From assembly GCA_019454045.1 (NCBI GenBank), contig SKCR01010147.1, forward strand, positions 310,001 through 374,000: DNA of 64,000 nucleotides, in the 5' to 3' direction. The stretch comes from Zanthoxylum bungeanum. Lineage: Eukaryota > Streptophyta > Magnoliopsida > Sapindales > Rutaceae. Below, one piece after another: positions 34,381 to 46,063 of the stretch. Every line of letters starts with the position of its first letter. Position 1 is the stretch's first letter. Under the pieces are notes generated by a model, which searched no databases, was not told the origin of the DNA, and saw only the letters and a list, made by a program, of their open reading frames with translations. Both the position numbers and the translations under genes were made by a program.

Positions 34381-36306
34381 TCTCTTTTAGGTCTAATCAA
34401 TCAACCTTTATCAGGTTAGGTAGTATGGAAATTCTATGTGACTTTCATCAAAGTTCATTCTATTGTAGTATCATTGACCTTATTCAGGTCTTGTATTATT
34501 AGTAATGACCTTGATAGACATCCATCTCTTTCATACTACATATGAAGATAATCATCTCCACACTACGTGTGGAGATTATCATCCACTCTAGACTATATGG
34601 ATGGATTTCCATAAACTCTAGAAAGCGTTGGAAGAGCCCCATGAACCTTCACCAGGTTCATTCGACCGTAGTCTCCTAACCTTCATCAGGTCAGGTAGAA
34701 TGAAATTTATGTAGACCATCTTCAAGTTTATTTGACAGTAGTCTCATGTACATGTAGTATCAAATTCTCTTGAACCTCTATCAGGTTCAGTCAACCAATC
34801 TTTATCAAGTTTGGTGGTATGAAGATTCTCATAGACATTCATTAGGTTCATTCGACCGTGTCTCATGGACCTTTGTCAGTTCCATTCGACAATAGTATCA
34901 TGGATAGGTAGAATGAAGATTCATTTAGTCCTTTCATCAGGTTCATTCGACCGTAGTCTTTGGACCTTCATCAAGTCTTGTAGTATGAAAATTCTCATAG
35001 ATATTCATTAGGTTCATTCGACTGTGTCTTATGGACCTTCATCAGGTCCATTTGATAGTTCATTCGACAGTAGTATCATGGACATTCATCAAAACTAGTA
35101 GTATGAGAAGGAAAGACTCTCATAGACCTTCTTCAAGTCTAGTAGAGTAAAGATCCTCATTGACTCATATTAGATCATGTAGAATGAAGAATGAAGACCT
35201 CCGTGGATCTTCATCATATACGGAGTGTGTAGACTCCCATGTACCTTCGTCAGGTATAATGAAGTGTGTATACTTTCTTGGACCTTCATTTTAAACCTTC
35301 TGCCCAGTCGACACAACAGGCAAGTAAAGGATCTCTCATTGTTTCAGTCAAATAGAGTATGCTTCTTACATTGAAGAGTCATTGACTATTCACTCGATAA
35401 ATCCTCCAGACGACAGATATCAATGTTCTCCTTTATTTACTTACCATGATTATGGTTTTGAAATTTGCAAGCAATGCCATATGACATAGTTGAAGACCTG
35501 GACTACTCCTAGTCCAGACGACATTGAAGACTCCTCTGGTTCTTGACCAGCAATATGGAGATTGTCCTGACCTTCATCTGGTTCAGTCGACTGGGAACAT
35601 TCCCTATGGCTCATATAGAGTCAAATGGAAGACCTTAACCTTCATCTGGTTCAGTGGACTAGGGACATCCCCCATGGCTCATGTAGAGTCGACATATGAC
35701 CTTCATCTGGTCTAGAAAAATTTGAAGACTCCCCTGGTCCTTGACCAGTAGTATGGAGATTGTCATTACTTTCATCTGGTTCAGTCGACTGGGAACATTC
35801 TTCATGGCTTATATAGAGTCAAATGGAAGACATGAACCTTCATCTGGTTCAGTGGACTGGGGACATCCCCCATGGCTCATGTAAAGTCAACATATGACCT
35901 TCATCTGGTCTAGAAAAATTTGAAGACTCCCCTGGTCCTGACCTTCATCTGGTTCAGTCGACTGGGAACATTCCTCATGGCTCATGTAGAGTCAAATAGA
36001 ATACTTGAACTTCATCTGATTCAGTGGACTGGGGACATCCCACATGGCTCATATAGAGTCAAATGGAAGACTTAAACCTTCATATGGTTCAGTGGACTGG
36101 GAACATCCCCCATGGCTCATGTAGAGTCAACATATGACCTTCATCTGGTCTATAAAAATTTGAAGACTCCCCGGGTCCTTGACTAGTAGTATGGAGATTG
36201 TCATGACCTTCATCTGGTTCAGTCGACTGGGAACATTCCTCATGGCTCATGTAGAGTCAAATGGAAGACATGAACCTTCATCTGGTTCAGTGGACTGGGA
36301 CAACCC
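34381..36306 (+). repeat. Gypsy-2 3' tandem-repeat region
   Basis: Degenerate repeats. 34380-35300 is built from phrases like CTTCATCAGGTTCATTCGACC and GTAGTATGAAGATTCTCATAGAC. 35550-36306 has tighter repeats of about 65-70 bases around CTTCATCTGGTTCAGTSGACTGGG...CATGGCTCAT, grouped into a larger unit near 200 bases. The array is cut at 36306 by the gag-only element and resumes at 46064 with the same words. Confidence 0.85.
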
Positions 36307-39033
36307 TGTGGGACACAGAAACTGGGCGACACATGTTGTTCCGGGCTCGCGGCCTGGTTGGGAGTACGGAGTAGCCCGCGGGGACTAAATCGGAGAATAA
36401 TGGAGTCGCCACCCGGTGTGAACCGGGACAAAGATTTAAGGCCGCACTCACCCCTCACAAAGGAAGACCTCAAACCGTTGGGTTCGGAATGGTCCCTTAC
36501 TTATGCCACTTATAATGAAATGATTTGTGCAATAATTTAACCAAGCCTAAGCAACATTTATTTCAAGGAGTATTTACCCCTAAATTCGCATGCATACATC
36601 AACAAGTTCATCTAAATTTACATGTAACACATATTCAAATTTGCATACAGCCTATTTGCATGTAATCTATGTCTCAATTTACATACATAAAGATAAATTA
36701 ACATACGGCAAGCATACAAGTTAATAAACACATTGCACTCATACATGTGGGGAATACAGATGAACGACACCTACACAATCTTGCATAATACAGAGAAGCA
36801 ATCAGGTTCATCGTACGAAGGGATAGCTACTAGGAACAATTATGTGCGAAATCTGATGAAAATGACTCAGTTTAGTGGGTGCGCGTTCGAGAACGCGTTC
36901 GAACGGAACCAGACCTGATGCATGATGAAACTAAGAAAATGCGTGCGCGTTCGCATAGCGTTCGAGAACGCGTCCGAACAGTAAACAGAAGGTTCACATT
37001 CGTGTGGCGTTCGAGAACGCGTTCGAACGGAATCATACCTGATGCATGTAACACATTCATAGACAAACAAATCCACAAAGTGGGACCTCACGTATCTGAT
37101 TGAACTCATCTCGCATCCAATCGAATATACACCAATCGGCGCGGTAAAGCATCGTGGTAAAGGATTTTAACCCCTCAAAATAGGGGACCTTTAATCCAAC
37201 TTACTAAGCCCATGCGCTCGATCACATCATGCATATAAAAATAAAGACAATAACATCGGACTCCGTATACCCGATTGAACACATCTTACATTCAACCGAA
37301 TATACATTAATCGGCGCGGCGAATCATCGTCGTAAAGGATTTTAACCCCTCAGAATAGGGGACCTTTAATCCAACTTACTAAGCCCATGTGCTCGATCAC
37401 ATCATGCATATAAAAAAAATAACATGCGGAATTTAAATGACGAATAATAAATAAATCAAAGCAACATAAAACAAAAGAATGTGCCGTTTACTCAAGCGGT
37501 ACGTGGAGTTGTATCCCGAGTACAGATCATATTACCGTCCATTTGGAATCGGCTATGAAATTTATGTCCGGATTTTCATCCCATATACCACGAGAGTTGA
37601 CACATCTTTCATTTTATTCCAAGGCCACAACATACAATATTTCGTAATACATGCATATTTATCTACTCAAAGGCCACAACATGCATTTTAACATAATAAT
37701 CATAAAAACAGTACTCAATAAATAATAAAAATAAAACAAAAAACGAGTGTGAAAAATACCCTCAGGTCTAACCTTTTTTGCCGACTTTCGGACTTGCGTT
37801 TCACGGAGATCGGAAGGGTTAAAGCTCCTCAACTTCTCTGGTTCACTGGTTTAGCGTCTTAGCTCACTATTTTACTGTTTCGCTTGCTGTTTGACCTCCA
37901 TTTTGCTGCCGTTTCCTCTGTATTTTCTGCTTACTGTTTTAGGTCTTCAAAGCTACTGTTTTTTGTGTTTTTTAGGGGTTTTAGGTGCAGTTTTTTGTTA
38001 CTGGTTTAGGTGATTTAGGGGAGTGTTTTAAGGTGTTTTTGCTGCTGTTTGGGCGTGTAAAACAGTGCAGTTTGGGCGTGTGAAATAGTGCAGTTTTTGG
38101 TGTAAATTTCGGTGATGCAGGTGCTGTTTTTGGGGGAATTTTCGGTGATGTTTGGGGGGTGTATGGGGCTGGTTTTCAGTGGTGATTAGGGGCTGTTTTG
38201 ATGGTTGTAGGGGCTGTAATATTTTCGGCAATGGAGGGGTTGAGGAGAGTGATGTTTTCGGCTATGGAAGGAGAAGATGAAGAGAAATGTTTGCTATTTT
38301 TCTTGTGATTTGCGTGTGAATTGTATATTGTGAAGGGCGTGCATGTCTCGGTTAGGGGTTGTTTATATAGAGAAGGGCTAGGGCTTCTCCTTGTCTCACA
38401 AGGAAGGGATTTTGGCATTAAAGAGAGGATTTGATTTGGTGTTGGATAAGGAAATCAATGGATTGAGGGGGGACAAATTTTGGTGAATTAGGAAGGTTAA
38501 ATATTTGATTGGCTTGGTTTAGGAATACAATTTGTTAGATTATGAAGTCAATATTTTTAATTGGTTATGATTGATTTTAATTAGGCATAATATTTGTTAA
38601 GTTAGGTAGTTACAATATTTTAATTTAGTATAATTATATTTTGCGTCTTATTTAATTTGGTATATCAATTAATTAATATTTTATTTAGTTAATGTTTAAT
38701 TTAATTAATATTTGATTTAATTTGGGTGTAATTTAGGGTGATATGGGCGTGTGGGCCTCTCTTGGTGGGCTAGGTGTTGTGTTGGTGAGTGGGCTTAGGT
38801 GGGTGGCAAGGGTTGTGGGCCAAGGTTAAAAGGTTTGCGGGTTTTTCTTTAGGCCAAAGGTGCTCTAAACGGAGGTCCAACAAGTGAGCTTGACGCTAAA
38901 CAAGTGAATAAGGATCTAACGAAATACTGATTCCCTTCCGACGATCGTTTCCCGCAATATCCTTAACTAAAAAGGTAGTGCCTCCAACTGAGACTCATCA
39001 TCGGGTTTCACATGCAAAAATGCAATGCCTACA
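36307..39033 (-). repeat. Gag-only element, 3' LTR
   Basis: Minus strand starts TGTAGGCATTGCATTTTTGC at 39033 and ends GTGTCCCACA at 36307. It contains an inner direct duplication of about 174 bases (around 37129 and 37303, sharing AATCGGCGCGG and ATTTTAACCCCTCA) and three clusters of GTTCGAGAACGCGTTCGAAC-type palindromic words at 36885-37035. Confidence 0.93.
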
Positions 39034-39050
39034 GTCGCCCCCACTTTGAT
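39034..39050 (-). other. Gag-only element, polypurine tract
   Basis: Minus strand ATCAAAGTGGGGGCGAC directly before the LTR start TGTAGG. This fixes the orientation of the element. Confidence 0.85.
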
Positions 39051-39169
39051 GGGACTTGTGCAGTGTGTGATAATGACAATCCTATCAAAGTTTATGCAAT
39101 GCATTTTACTTACCTGGCTCGCCAGCTGCCTCGAGCTGAGTTGAGTTGATTTTGTTGTGAGGTGGTCCA

Positions 39170-39815
39170 TTCTCGAACTGGGTTGATGAGAGGTGGTCCA
39201 TTCTTGAATAGTTACTGTGAGGCGGTCCATTCCCGAACTGTGCTCCTTTCTCGGAGTGTCATTCTTGGTTTGTTCATTCCCGAACCTTGTTCCATTCTCG
39301 GATTACCATTATCGGATTGTTCATTCTCGAACTTTGTTCCATTCTCGGATTACCATTCTTGGCTTGTTCATTCTCGAACCTTACTCCATTCTTGGATTGC
39401 CATTCTCGGCTTGTTCATTCTCGAACCTTGTTCCATTCTCGGATTGCCATTCTCAGCTTGTTCATTCTCGAACCTTGTTCCATTCTTGGATTGCCATTCT
39501 CAGCTTGTTCATTCTCGAACCTTGTTCCACTCTCGGATTGCCATTCTCGGCTAGTTCATTCTTGAACCTTACTCCATTCTTGGATTGCCATTCTCGGCTT
39601 GTTCATTCTCGAACCTTGCTCCATTCTTGGATTGCCATTCTCGGCTTTGTTCATTCTTGGATTGCCATTCTCGAACCTTGTTCCATTCTCGGATTGCCAT
39701 TCTTGGCCTGTTCATTCTCGAACCTTGTTTCATTCTTGGATTGCCATTCTTGGCTTGTTCATTCTCGGACCCTGCTCCATTCTCGGAGTGCCATTCCAAA
39801 GTGCCATACTCGGTC
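39170..39815 (+). repeat. 47-bp tandem repeat array
   Basis: About 12 copies of a 47-bp unit composed of TTCATTCTCGAACC, TTGTTCCATTCTCGG and ATTGCCATTCTCGGC. The spacing of AACCTTG (39424, 39471) confirms the period; the left and right edges are more diverged and one unit is shortened near 39640. All three plus frames stay open for 90-200 codons because 47 is not a multiple of three and no frame of the unit has a stop. These frames are not taken as genes. Confidence 0.9.
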
Positions 39816-39834
39816 AGACTGATTCTGATAAAGA

Positions 39835-40265
39835 TATGGGCCTCGTCCCCAGAGTGTCATACCCGGAAAAACAGATGTTGATAATGATGTGGGCCTCACC
39901 CCAAACTGGTACTGATGTGGGCTTCGCCCCCAACCTGGTATTGATGTGGGCTTCGCCCCCAGATTGATGCTGATGTGGGCATTGCCCTCAAACTGATGTG
40001 GGCCTCGCCCCAACACTGTTACTGATGTGGGCCTCGCCCCAAACTGGTACTGATGTAGGCCTCGCCCCAACATTGTTACCGATGTGGGCCTCGCCCCAGA
40101 TTAATACTGATATGGGCCTCAACCCTTGGACTCATCCCTAAGACTGGTACTGATGCGGGCCTCGGCCCTGAAACTGATGTAGGCCTCGCCCCAACACTGT
40201 TACTGATGTGGGCCTCGCCCCAGATTGATACTGATATGGGCCTCAACCCTGGGACTCGTCCATAA
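39835..40265 (+). repeat. 28-29-bp tandem repeat array
   Basis: Roughly 13 copies of ACTGATGTGGGCCTCGCCCC plus a variable AACTGGT/AACACTGTT/AGATTGAT end, with period 28-29 bp and indels. It follows the 47-bp array after a short gap and belongs to the same region between gag and the 3' LTR. Confidence 0.85.
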
Positions 40266-40889
40266 ACTGCTGATGTTATATTGATGCTTCTGATTGGCTT
40301 TCATTTGCCGCTTTCTCTTTTCTTCTTCAAAACCTGGGAATACAAAAAAACAAACACAAAACACAAAAAGGAATGCAAAATATGTTACGTGTATGCATGC
40401 ATGCGTGAATGAGTTTCCCATCCCGTTGGGTTAGGTCTTCTGCTAATTCTCTTGGCGACTGCTCAGTCTTCTTTTCCTCAGGCAAGCTACTGCTTCAATC
40501 TGTCTACGTTGATCGGCTCGGTGAACTAATTCCCTTCCAAGTCTGATATTTTCACTGCCTCTATTTCCCAATTTCTGAATGTCTATCTTATCTTTTCTGT
40601 TTGCTTATTTCGAGGGTTCCCCGTGTTCATCACTGGATTCCATAGTACCAAGGTTGAATACTTTTCTCAAATATACTCATGTTGCAGAAGAGATTCAGTG
40701 AAATGAACATCTTTATTATCATTTAAGAAAATGGTTCGAACAGGTAGACTAAATCAATGTCTTTATTAAAAATGCAGGATTGCAATCAAATAAACCAAGG
40801 AAAATATCTTCATTGTTTGCGGCATTGTCTTTTTTTTCAGTCTATGGTTCTTCACTACTGCCATCTTCTATCTCAATATAAGAAGCCTG
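40266..40889. other. Spacer between tandem repeats and gag
   Basis: Non-coding, with no pol motif on either strand. This is where protease, RT, RNase H and integrase would be expected in an autonomous relative. Confidence 0.6.
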
Positions 40890-42305
40890 GTGGTTGAGAG
40901 TTTGGAGGATAGAGGTTTCGGGTAGGCCGGAGTTGATCATGTAGGTGGGTGGTGGAACGGAGTGGTAGTTTGGTAGAGGGTTTCTGTGTGTTAGGTTGTT
41001 ATTTTCTTGGATCGGGTATTTTATGAGAATCTATGAGGTCTTGGATTTCATGCCTGAGGCGGGTGCAGTTGTCGGTGTCATGGCCATGTAGCTGGTGGAA
41101 GTGACAATAAAGGTTCACATTTATGTGTGGCGGTGGGGGTGTGGAAGTGGTTTGCCCTCTAAGGGTTTCAAGAGTCCTTGTCCCTGCAACTTTTCAAACA
41201 CCTTCGACAAAGGTCTACCAAGGTTGGAGAATTACCTGTTTCTGATGGCAGCCTCTTCGGCAGTGGTGGGCTTGGTTTCGGAGGGCCCCCCAAAAGCTAT
41301 CTTATTCTGGCTATAAAACTTTCTGTTTTCAGCCTCTTCTTCCTCAATATCCATGACAGTTTCCCTCAACTGTCGAAAATCAAAAATCATCGAAGTCATC
41401 CTCCTCATCTTACCATAAATAGAGGGCTTGGTGCCCTTGATGATCATTTTAATTTGGTCTTTCTCTGAAGGCCGAGTCTGCATTTTCAAAAGCTGGCTTC
41501 TCCAGCGATCCACATACTCTTTGAAACTTTCCTCTGGCTTCTGCTTAGTGTTCTCCAAATCTCGGAGTGACAAGTCAATTTCTAAGTCTGTAACATACTG
41601 CTTTAGAAAAGCATCAGCTAGTTCCCTCCAATCTTCCTTAACCTTCTTCTCAAGGCTATGATACCAAACCACAGGTGCCCCCTCGAGTGACATCCCAAAC
41701 ATCTTTTGGACTTGGCGCTGTGATAGGCCTACGAAACTCATGACTGAGACATATTGCTGCAGATGGACTATCGGGTCTTCATTCCCATTAAACTTGGCCA
41801 TGTCGGGCATTTTAAACTGAGCTGGCAGCTGTTCTCCGAAGGTCATTGCCTCATAATCTAACAACTCTTCATGTTTACCCCTCATTTTGCGGGTAACTGT
41901 TTCAACCTGATCCCGAAGCTTCTGAAATTCTGCCTGAGACCCAATCACTCTGCCTGTTGCATACTCTGCCATGTCATCATCAAAAGTGGGGATATCATCC
42001 CCCAACCCATTCGGAGGCTCCTCGCGCCTCATATTCTCAGAATTTCCCCCAGCACGGGGTACAACCATATTCGCCATTGCGGTAGTCAAGGCTTGCAACT
42101 GTTCGGTAATCTTGGCGAAACCATTTTCCAACTGATCTATCCGGGATACCTCGTTATCGGATGTACTCATATCTGTTACCGGTCTTTTGGTGAGTCTTCC
42201 CTCTTCCCTAACCCAACGGGAATCTATGATGTCTTTTTGGGACATAGAGGGTGTTAACAAGATGTATGTATGAGGTGCATGAGATGCATGTAACATATAG
42301 AACAT
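40890..42305 (-). CDS. Gag of the gag-only element (Tat/Ogre-like)
   Basis: Structural protein that would form the element's particles. ATG 42305 gives 357 codons to a TAA at 41234-41232; an inner ATG (MSQKDIID, residue ~21) is another possible start. Residues ~50-70 hold a heptad-like DQLENGFAKITEQLQAL. The capsid core spans ~160-320: FKMPDMAKFNGNEDPIVHLQQ, FGMSLEGAPVVWYHSLE, KQKPEESFKEYVDRWRSQL. After the TAA the same frame goes on with FSNLGRPLSKVFEKLQ. After a frameshift near 41130 it continues with LYCHFHQLHGHDTDNC, a C-x2-H-x4-H-x4-C knuckle variant typical of Tat gag, then RLRHEIQDLID. So the core is open but the C-terminal nucleocapsid part is separated by one stop and one frameshift. 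Confidence 0.85.
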
Positions 42306-43315
42306 ACTAAATCAATTAAAATTTTCAAATAAATCGGCCCATTATCATTTTAGAAGCTTTTGGGCTAACTGTCATAGGAGTGAACTCGTCCCAGTTTAAA
42401 TGGCCCAACGAGTTCACATCTCATGGCAAGGAGTCCAACTAAATCCAAATGGTAATGTTCCGAACACAAGCACAAAATGGCCAATCAATATTTAGAAGCC
42501 TTTGGCCCAATCGTCATAAGATACGTTCTTGTCCCAGTTTAAATGGCCCAACAAGCCCACATCCCATGACAAATGGCCCAAATGGATCCAAACGACGATG
42601 TTCCCAAACACAAGCATAAAAGAAAGGTAATGCAAACATAAAATAATAATTTCTATAGAGTGGCCCATCGATATTTCAGAAGCTTTTGGCCCGATTGTCA
42701 TAGGATACGAACTCGTCCCAGTTTAAATGGCCCAACAAGTTCGCATTTCTGACAAGAAGTCCAACTGCATCCAAATGAGGATGGCCCACAAACACAAGGA
42801 AATAGTTACTATAGGTCATACAACCCCGGTCTACGTGTGGGTTCGCAAGGGTGTAGACAAAGGCTCTCACCGGCGAAGGATGGCCCACAACTAGGTCTCC
42901 CCACTCAAGGGTTCGAGTGACCAAGTGAGCGCACTCTTTTTTATACACTAAGGTACGTGCCAACGAGCTATGGTGTGTGACTGACTGTCAAATGGACTTC
43001 CCGTTGTAGATTCCCCAGAGGGAGGGTGGAGCGAGGCTCACTTAAATACCCAAGCCTCTTAGGCTCTTATCGCTTGGTGTCAGGAATAAACAACGAGTCC
43101 TCCAAATTAGTCCATCACAATAGGCTACGAGTAGATGGCTATCTAGGTGCCTTCACAGCTTTTCCTTCTAGAAAGGTAGTGAGTGAAGGAAGACACCAAA
43201 CCATTACCTAGCCTCAAAATGCCTTTGATTAAACCCATTTTAACCCACTGTAGACACGGTCAATTAAAGCACAAATCATAATATTACAAGACATTATTTC
43301 GGGGCCGATTCTCTA
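42306..43315 (-). other. Gag-only element leader with three long repeats
   Basis: Between PBS and gag. Three copies of a ~90-base phrase begin near 42341, 42486 and 42668, sharing TTAGAAGCCTTTGGCCC-like text and GTCCCAGTTTAAATGGCCCA. They are spaced ~145 and ~182 bases. The rest (42770-43310) is unassigned non-coding sequence. Confidence 0.75.
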
Positions 43316-43333
43316 TCCCCAGTGGAGTCGCCA
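43316..43333 (-). other. Gag-only element, primer-binding site
   Basis: Minus strand TGGCGACTCCACTGGGGA, three bases from the LTR end. This PBS form is common in plant Tat/Ogre-type gypsy elements. Confidence 0.9.
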
Positions 43334-43336
43334 GAC

Positions 43337-46063
43337 TGTGGGACACAGAAACTGGGCGACACATGCTGTTCCGGGCTCGCAGCTTGGTTGGGAGTACGGA
43401 GTAGCCCGCGGGGGACTAAACCGGAGAATAATGGAGTCGCCACCCGGTGTGAACCGGGACAAAGATTTAAGGCCGCACTCACCCCTCGCAAGGGAAGACC
43501 TCAAACCGTTGGGTTCGGAATGGTCCCTTACTTATGCCACTTGTAATGAAATGATTTGTGCAATAATTTAACCAAGCCTAAGCAACATTTATTTCCAATG
43601 AGTATTTACCCCTAAGTTCGCATGCATACATCAACAAGTTCATCTAAATTTATATGTAACACATATCCGAATTTGCATACAGCCTATTTGCATGTAATCT
43701 ATGTCTCAATTTACATACATAAAGATAAATTAACATACGGCAAGCATACAAGTTAATAAACACATTGCACTCATACATGTGGGGAATACAGATGAACGAC
43801 ACCTACACAATCTTGCGTAATACAGAGAAGCAATCAGGTTCATCGTATGAAGGGATAGCTACTAGGAATAATTATGTGCGAAATATGATGAAAAGGACTC
43901 AGTTCAGTGGGTGCGCGTTCGCGGAGCGTTCGAGAACGCGTTCAAACGGAACCAGACCTGATGCATGATGAAACTAAGAAAATGCGTGCGCGTTCGCGTA
44001 GCGTTCGAACAATAAATAGAAGGTTCACGTTCGTGTGGCGTTCGAGAACGCGTTCGAACGAAACCAGACCTGATGCATGCAACACAGTCATAGACAAACA
44101 AATCCACAATGTGGGACCTCACGTATCCGATTGAACTCATCTCGCATCCAATCGAATATACACCAATCGGCGTGGCAAAGCATCGTGGTAAAGGATTTTA
44201 ACCCCTCAAAATATGGGACCTTTAATCCAACTTACTAAGCCCATGCGCTCGATCACATCATGCATATAAAAATAAAAACAATAACATCGGACTTCGTATA
44301 CCCGATTGAACACATCTTACATTCAACCGAATATACATTAATCGGCGCGGCGAAGCATCGTGGTAAAGGATTTTAACCCCTCAGAATAGGGGACCTTTAA
44401 TCCAACTTACTAAGCCCATGCGCTCGATCACATCATGCATATAAAAAAATAACATGCGGAATTTAAATGACGAATAATAAATAAATCAAAGCAACATAAA
44501 ACAAAAGAATGTGCTGTTTACTCAAGTGGTACGTGGAGTTGTATCCCGAGTACAGATCATACTACCGTCCATTCGGAATCGGCTATGAAATTTATGTCCG
44601 GGTTTCCATCTGATATACCACGAGAGTTGACACATCTTTCATTTTATTCCAAGGCCACAACATACAATATTTCGTAATACATGCATATTTATCTACTCAA
44701 AGGCCACAACATGCATTTTAACATAATAATCATGCGAACAGTACTCAATAAATAATAAAAATTAAACTGAAAACGAGTGTGAAAAATAACCTCAGGTCTA
44801 ACCTTTTTTGCCGACTTTCGGACTTGCGTTTCACGGAGATCGGAATGGTTAAAGCTCCTCAACTTCTCTGGTTCACTGGTTTAGCGTCTTAGCTCACTAT
44901 TTTACTGTTTCGCTTGCTGTTTGACCTTCATTTTGCTGCTGTTTCCTCTGTATTTTCTGCTTACTGTTTCAGGTTTTCAAAGCTACTGTTTTTTGTGTTT
45001 TTTAGGGGTTTTAGGTGCAGTTTTTTGTTACTGGTTTAGGTGATTTATGGGAGTGTTTTAAGGTGTTTTTGCTGCTGTTTGGGCGTGTAAAACAGTGCAG
45101 TTTGGGCGTGTGAAACAGTGCAGTTTTTGGTGTAAATTTTGGTGATGCAGGTGTTGTTTTTTGGGGAATTTTCGGTGATGTTTGGGGGTGTATGGGGCTG
45201 GTTTTCAGTGGTGATTAGGGGCTGTTTTGATGGTTGTAGGGGCTGTAATATTTTCGGCAATGGAGGGGTTGAGGAGAGTGATGTTTTCGGCTATGGAGGG
45301 AGAAGATGAAGAGAAAAGTTTGCTATTTTTCTTGTGATTTGCGTGTGAGTTGTATATTGTGAAGGGCGTGCATGTCATGGTTAGGGGTTGTTTATATAGA
45401 GAAGGGCTAGGGCTTCTCCTTGTCTCACAAGGAAGGGATTTTGGCATTAAAGAGAGGATTTGATTTGGTGTTGGATAAGGAAATCAATGGATTGAGGGGG
45501 GGACAAATTTTGGTGAATTAGGAAGGTTGAATATTTGATTGGCTTGGTTTAGGAATACAATTTGTTAGATTAGGAAGTCAATATTTTTAATTGGTTATGA
45601 TTGATTTTAATTAGGCATAATATTTGTTAAGTTAGGTAGTTACAATATTTTAATTTGGTATAATTATATTTTATGTCTTATTTAATTTGGTATATCAATT
45701 AATTAATATTTTATTTAGTTAATGTTTAATTTAATTAATATTTGATTTAATTTGGGTGTAATTTAGGGTGATATGGGTGTGTGGGCCTCTCTTGGTGGGC
45801 TAGGTGTTGTGTTGGTGAGTGGGCTTAGGTGGGTAGCAAGGGTTGTGGGCCAAGGTTAAAAGATTTGCGGGTTTTTCTTTGGGCCAAAGGTGCTCTAAAT
45901 GGAGGTCCAACAAGTGAGCTTGACGCTAAACAAGTGAATAAGGATCTAACGAAATACCGATTCCCTTCCGACGACCGTTTCCCGCAATATCCTTAACTAA
46001 AAAGGTAGTGCCTCCAACTGAGACTCATCATCGGGTTTCACATGCAAAAATGCAATGCCTACA
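43337..46063 (-). repeat. Gag-only element, 5' LTR
   Basis: Same 2727 bp as 36307-39033, with scattered substitutions and a few balanced indels, including a shortened palindrome cluster at 43912-44062. The element's promoter should be in this copy; on the minus strand TATATAAACAACCCCTA near 45395 is a possible TATA region. Confidence 0.92.

Larger units (their letters stand above)
36307..46063 (-). mobile_element. Gag-only Ty3/gypsy element (TR-GAG type) with 2727-bp LTRs
   Basis: A 9.76-kb element in minus orientation. The two LTRs (36307-39033 and 43337-46063) have exactly equal length and few differences, so this is one of the youngest insertions here. PBS at 43316-43333, gag at 42305-40890, tandem repeats and then the PPT at 39050-39034. 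No protease, RT, RNase H or integrase is present. The target duplication is ATCCC at 46064-46068 and AACCC at 36302-36306 (one change), within a gypsy-2 repeat whose uninterrupted copies read GGGACATCCCCCATGG. Confidence 0.93.

Noticed and set aside
38028..38418. Pro/His/Thr-rich minus-strand frames, repeated at 45045-45447
   Set aside because: LTR of the gag-only element; low-complexity T/G-rich sequence gives chance open frames, with a TATA-like box overlapping them.
39162..39822. Overlapping open frames of 92-201 codons, a Ser/His/Leu-rich repeat protein
   Set aside because: They come from the 47-bp tandem array, which lacks stops in every plus frame; the frames encode each other's text cyclically and sit in a retrotransposon 3' region.
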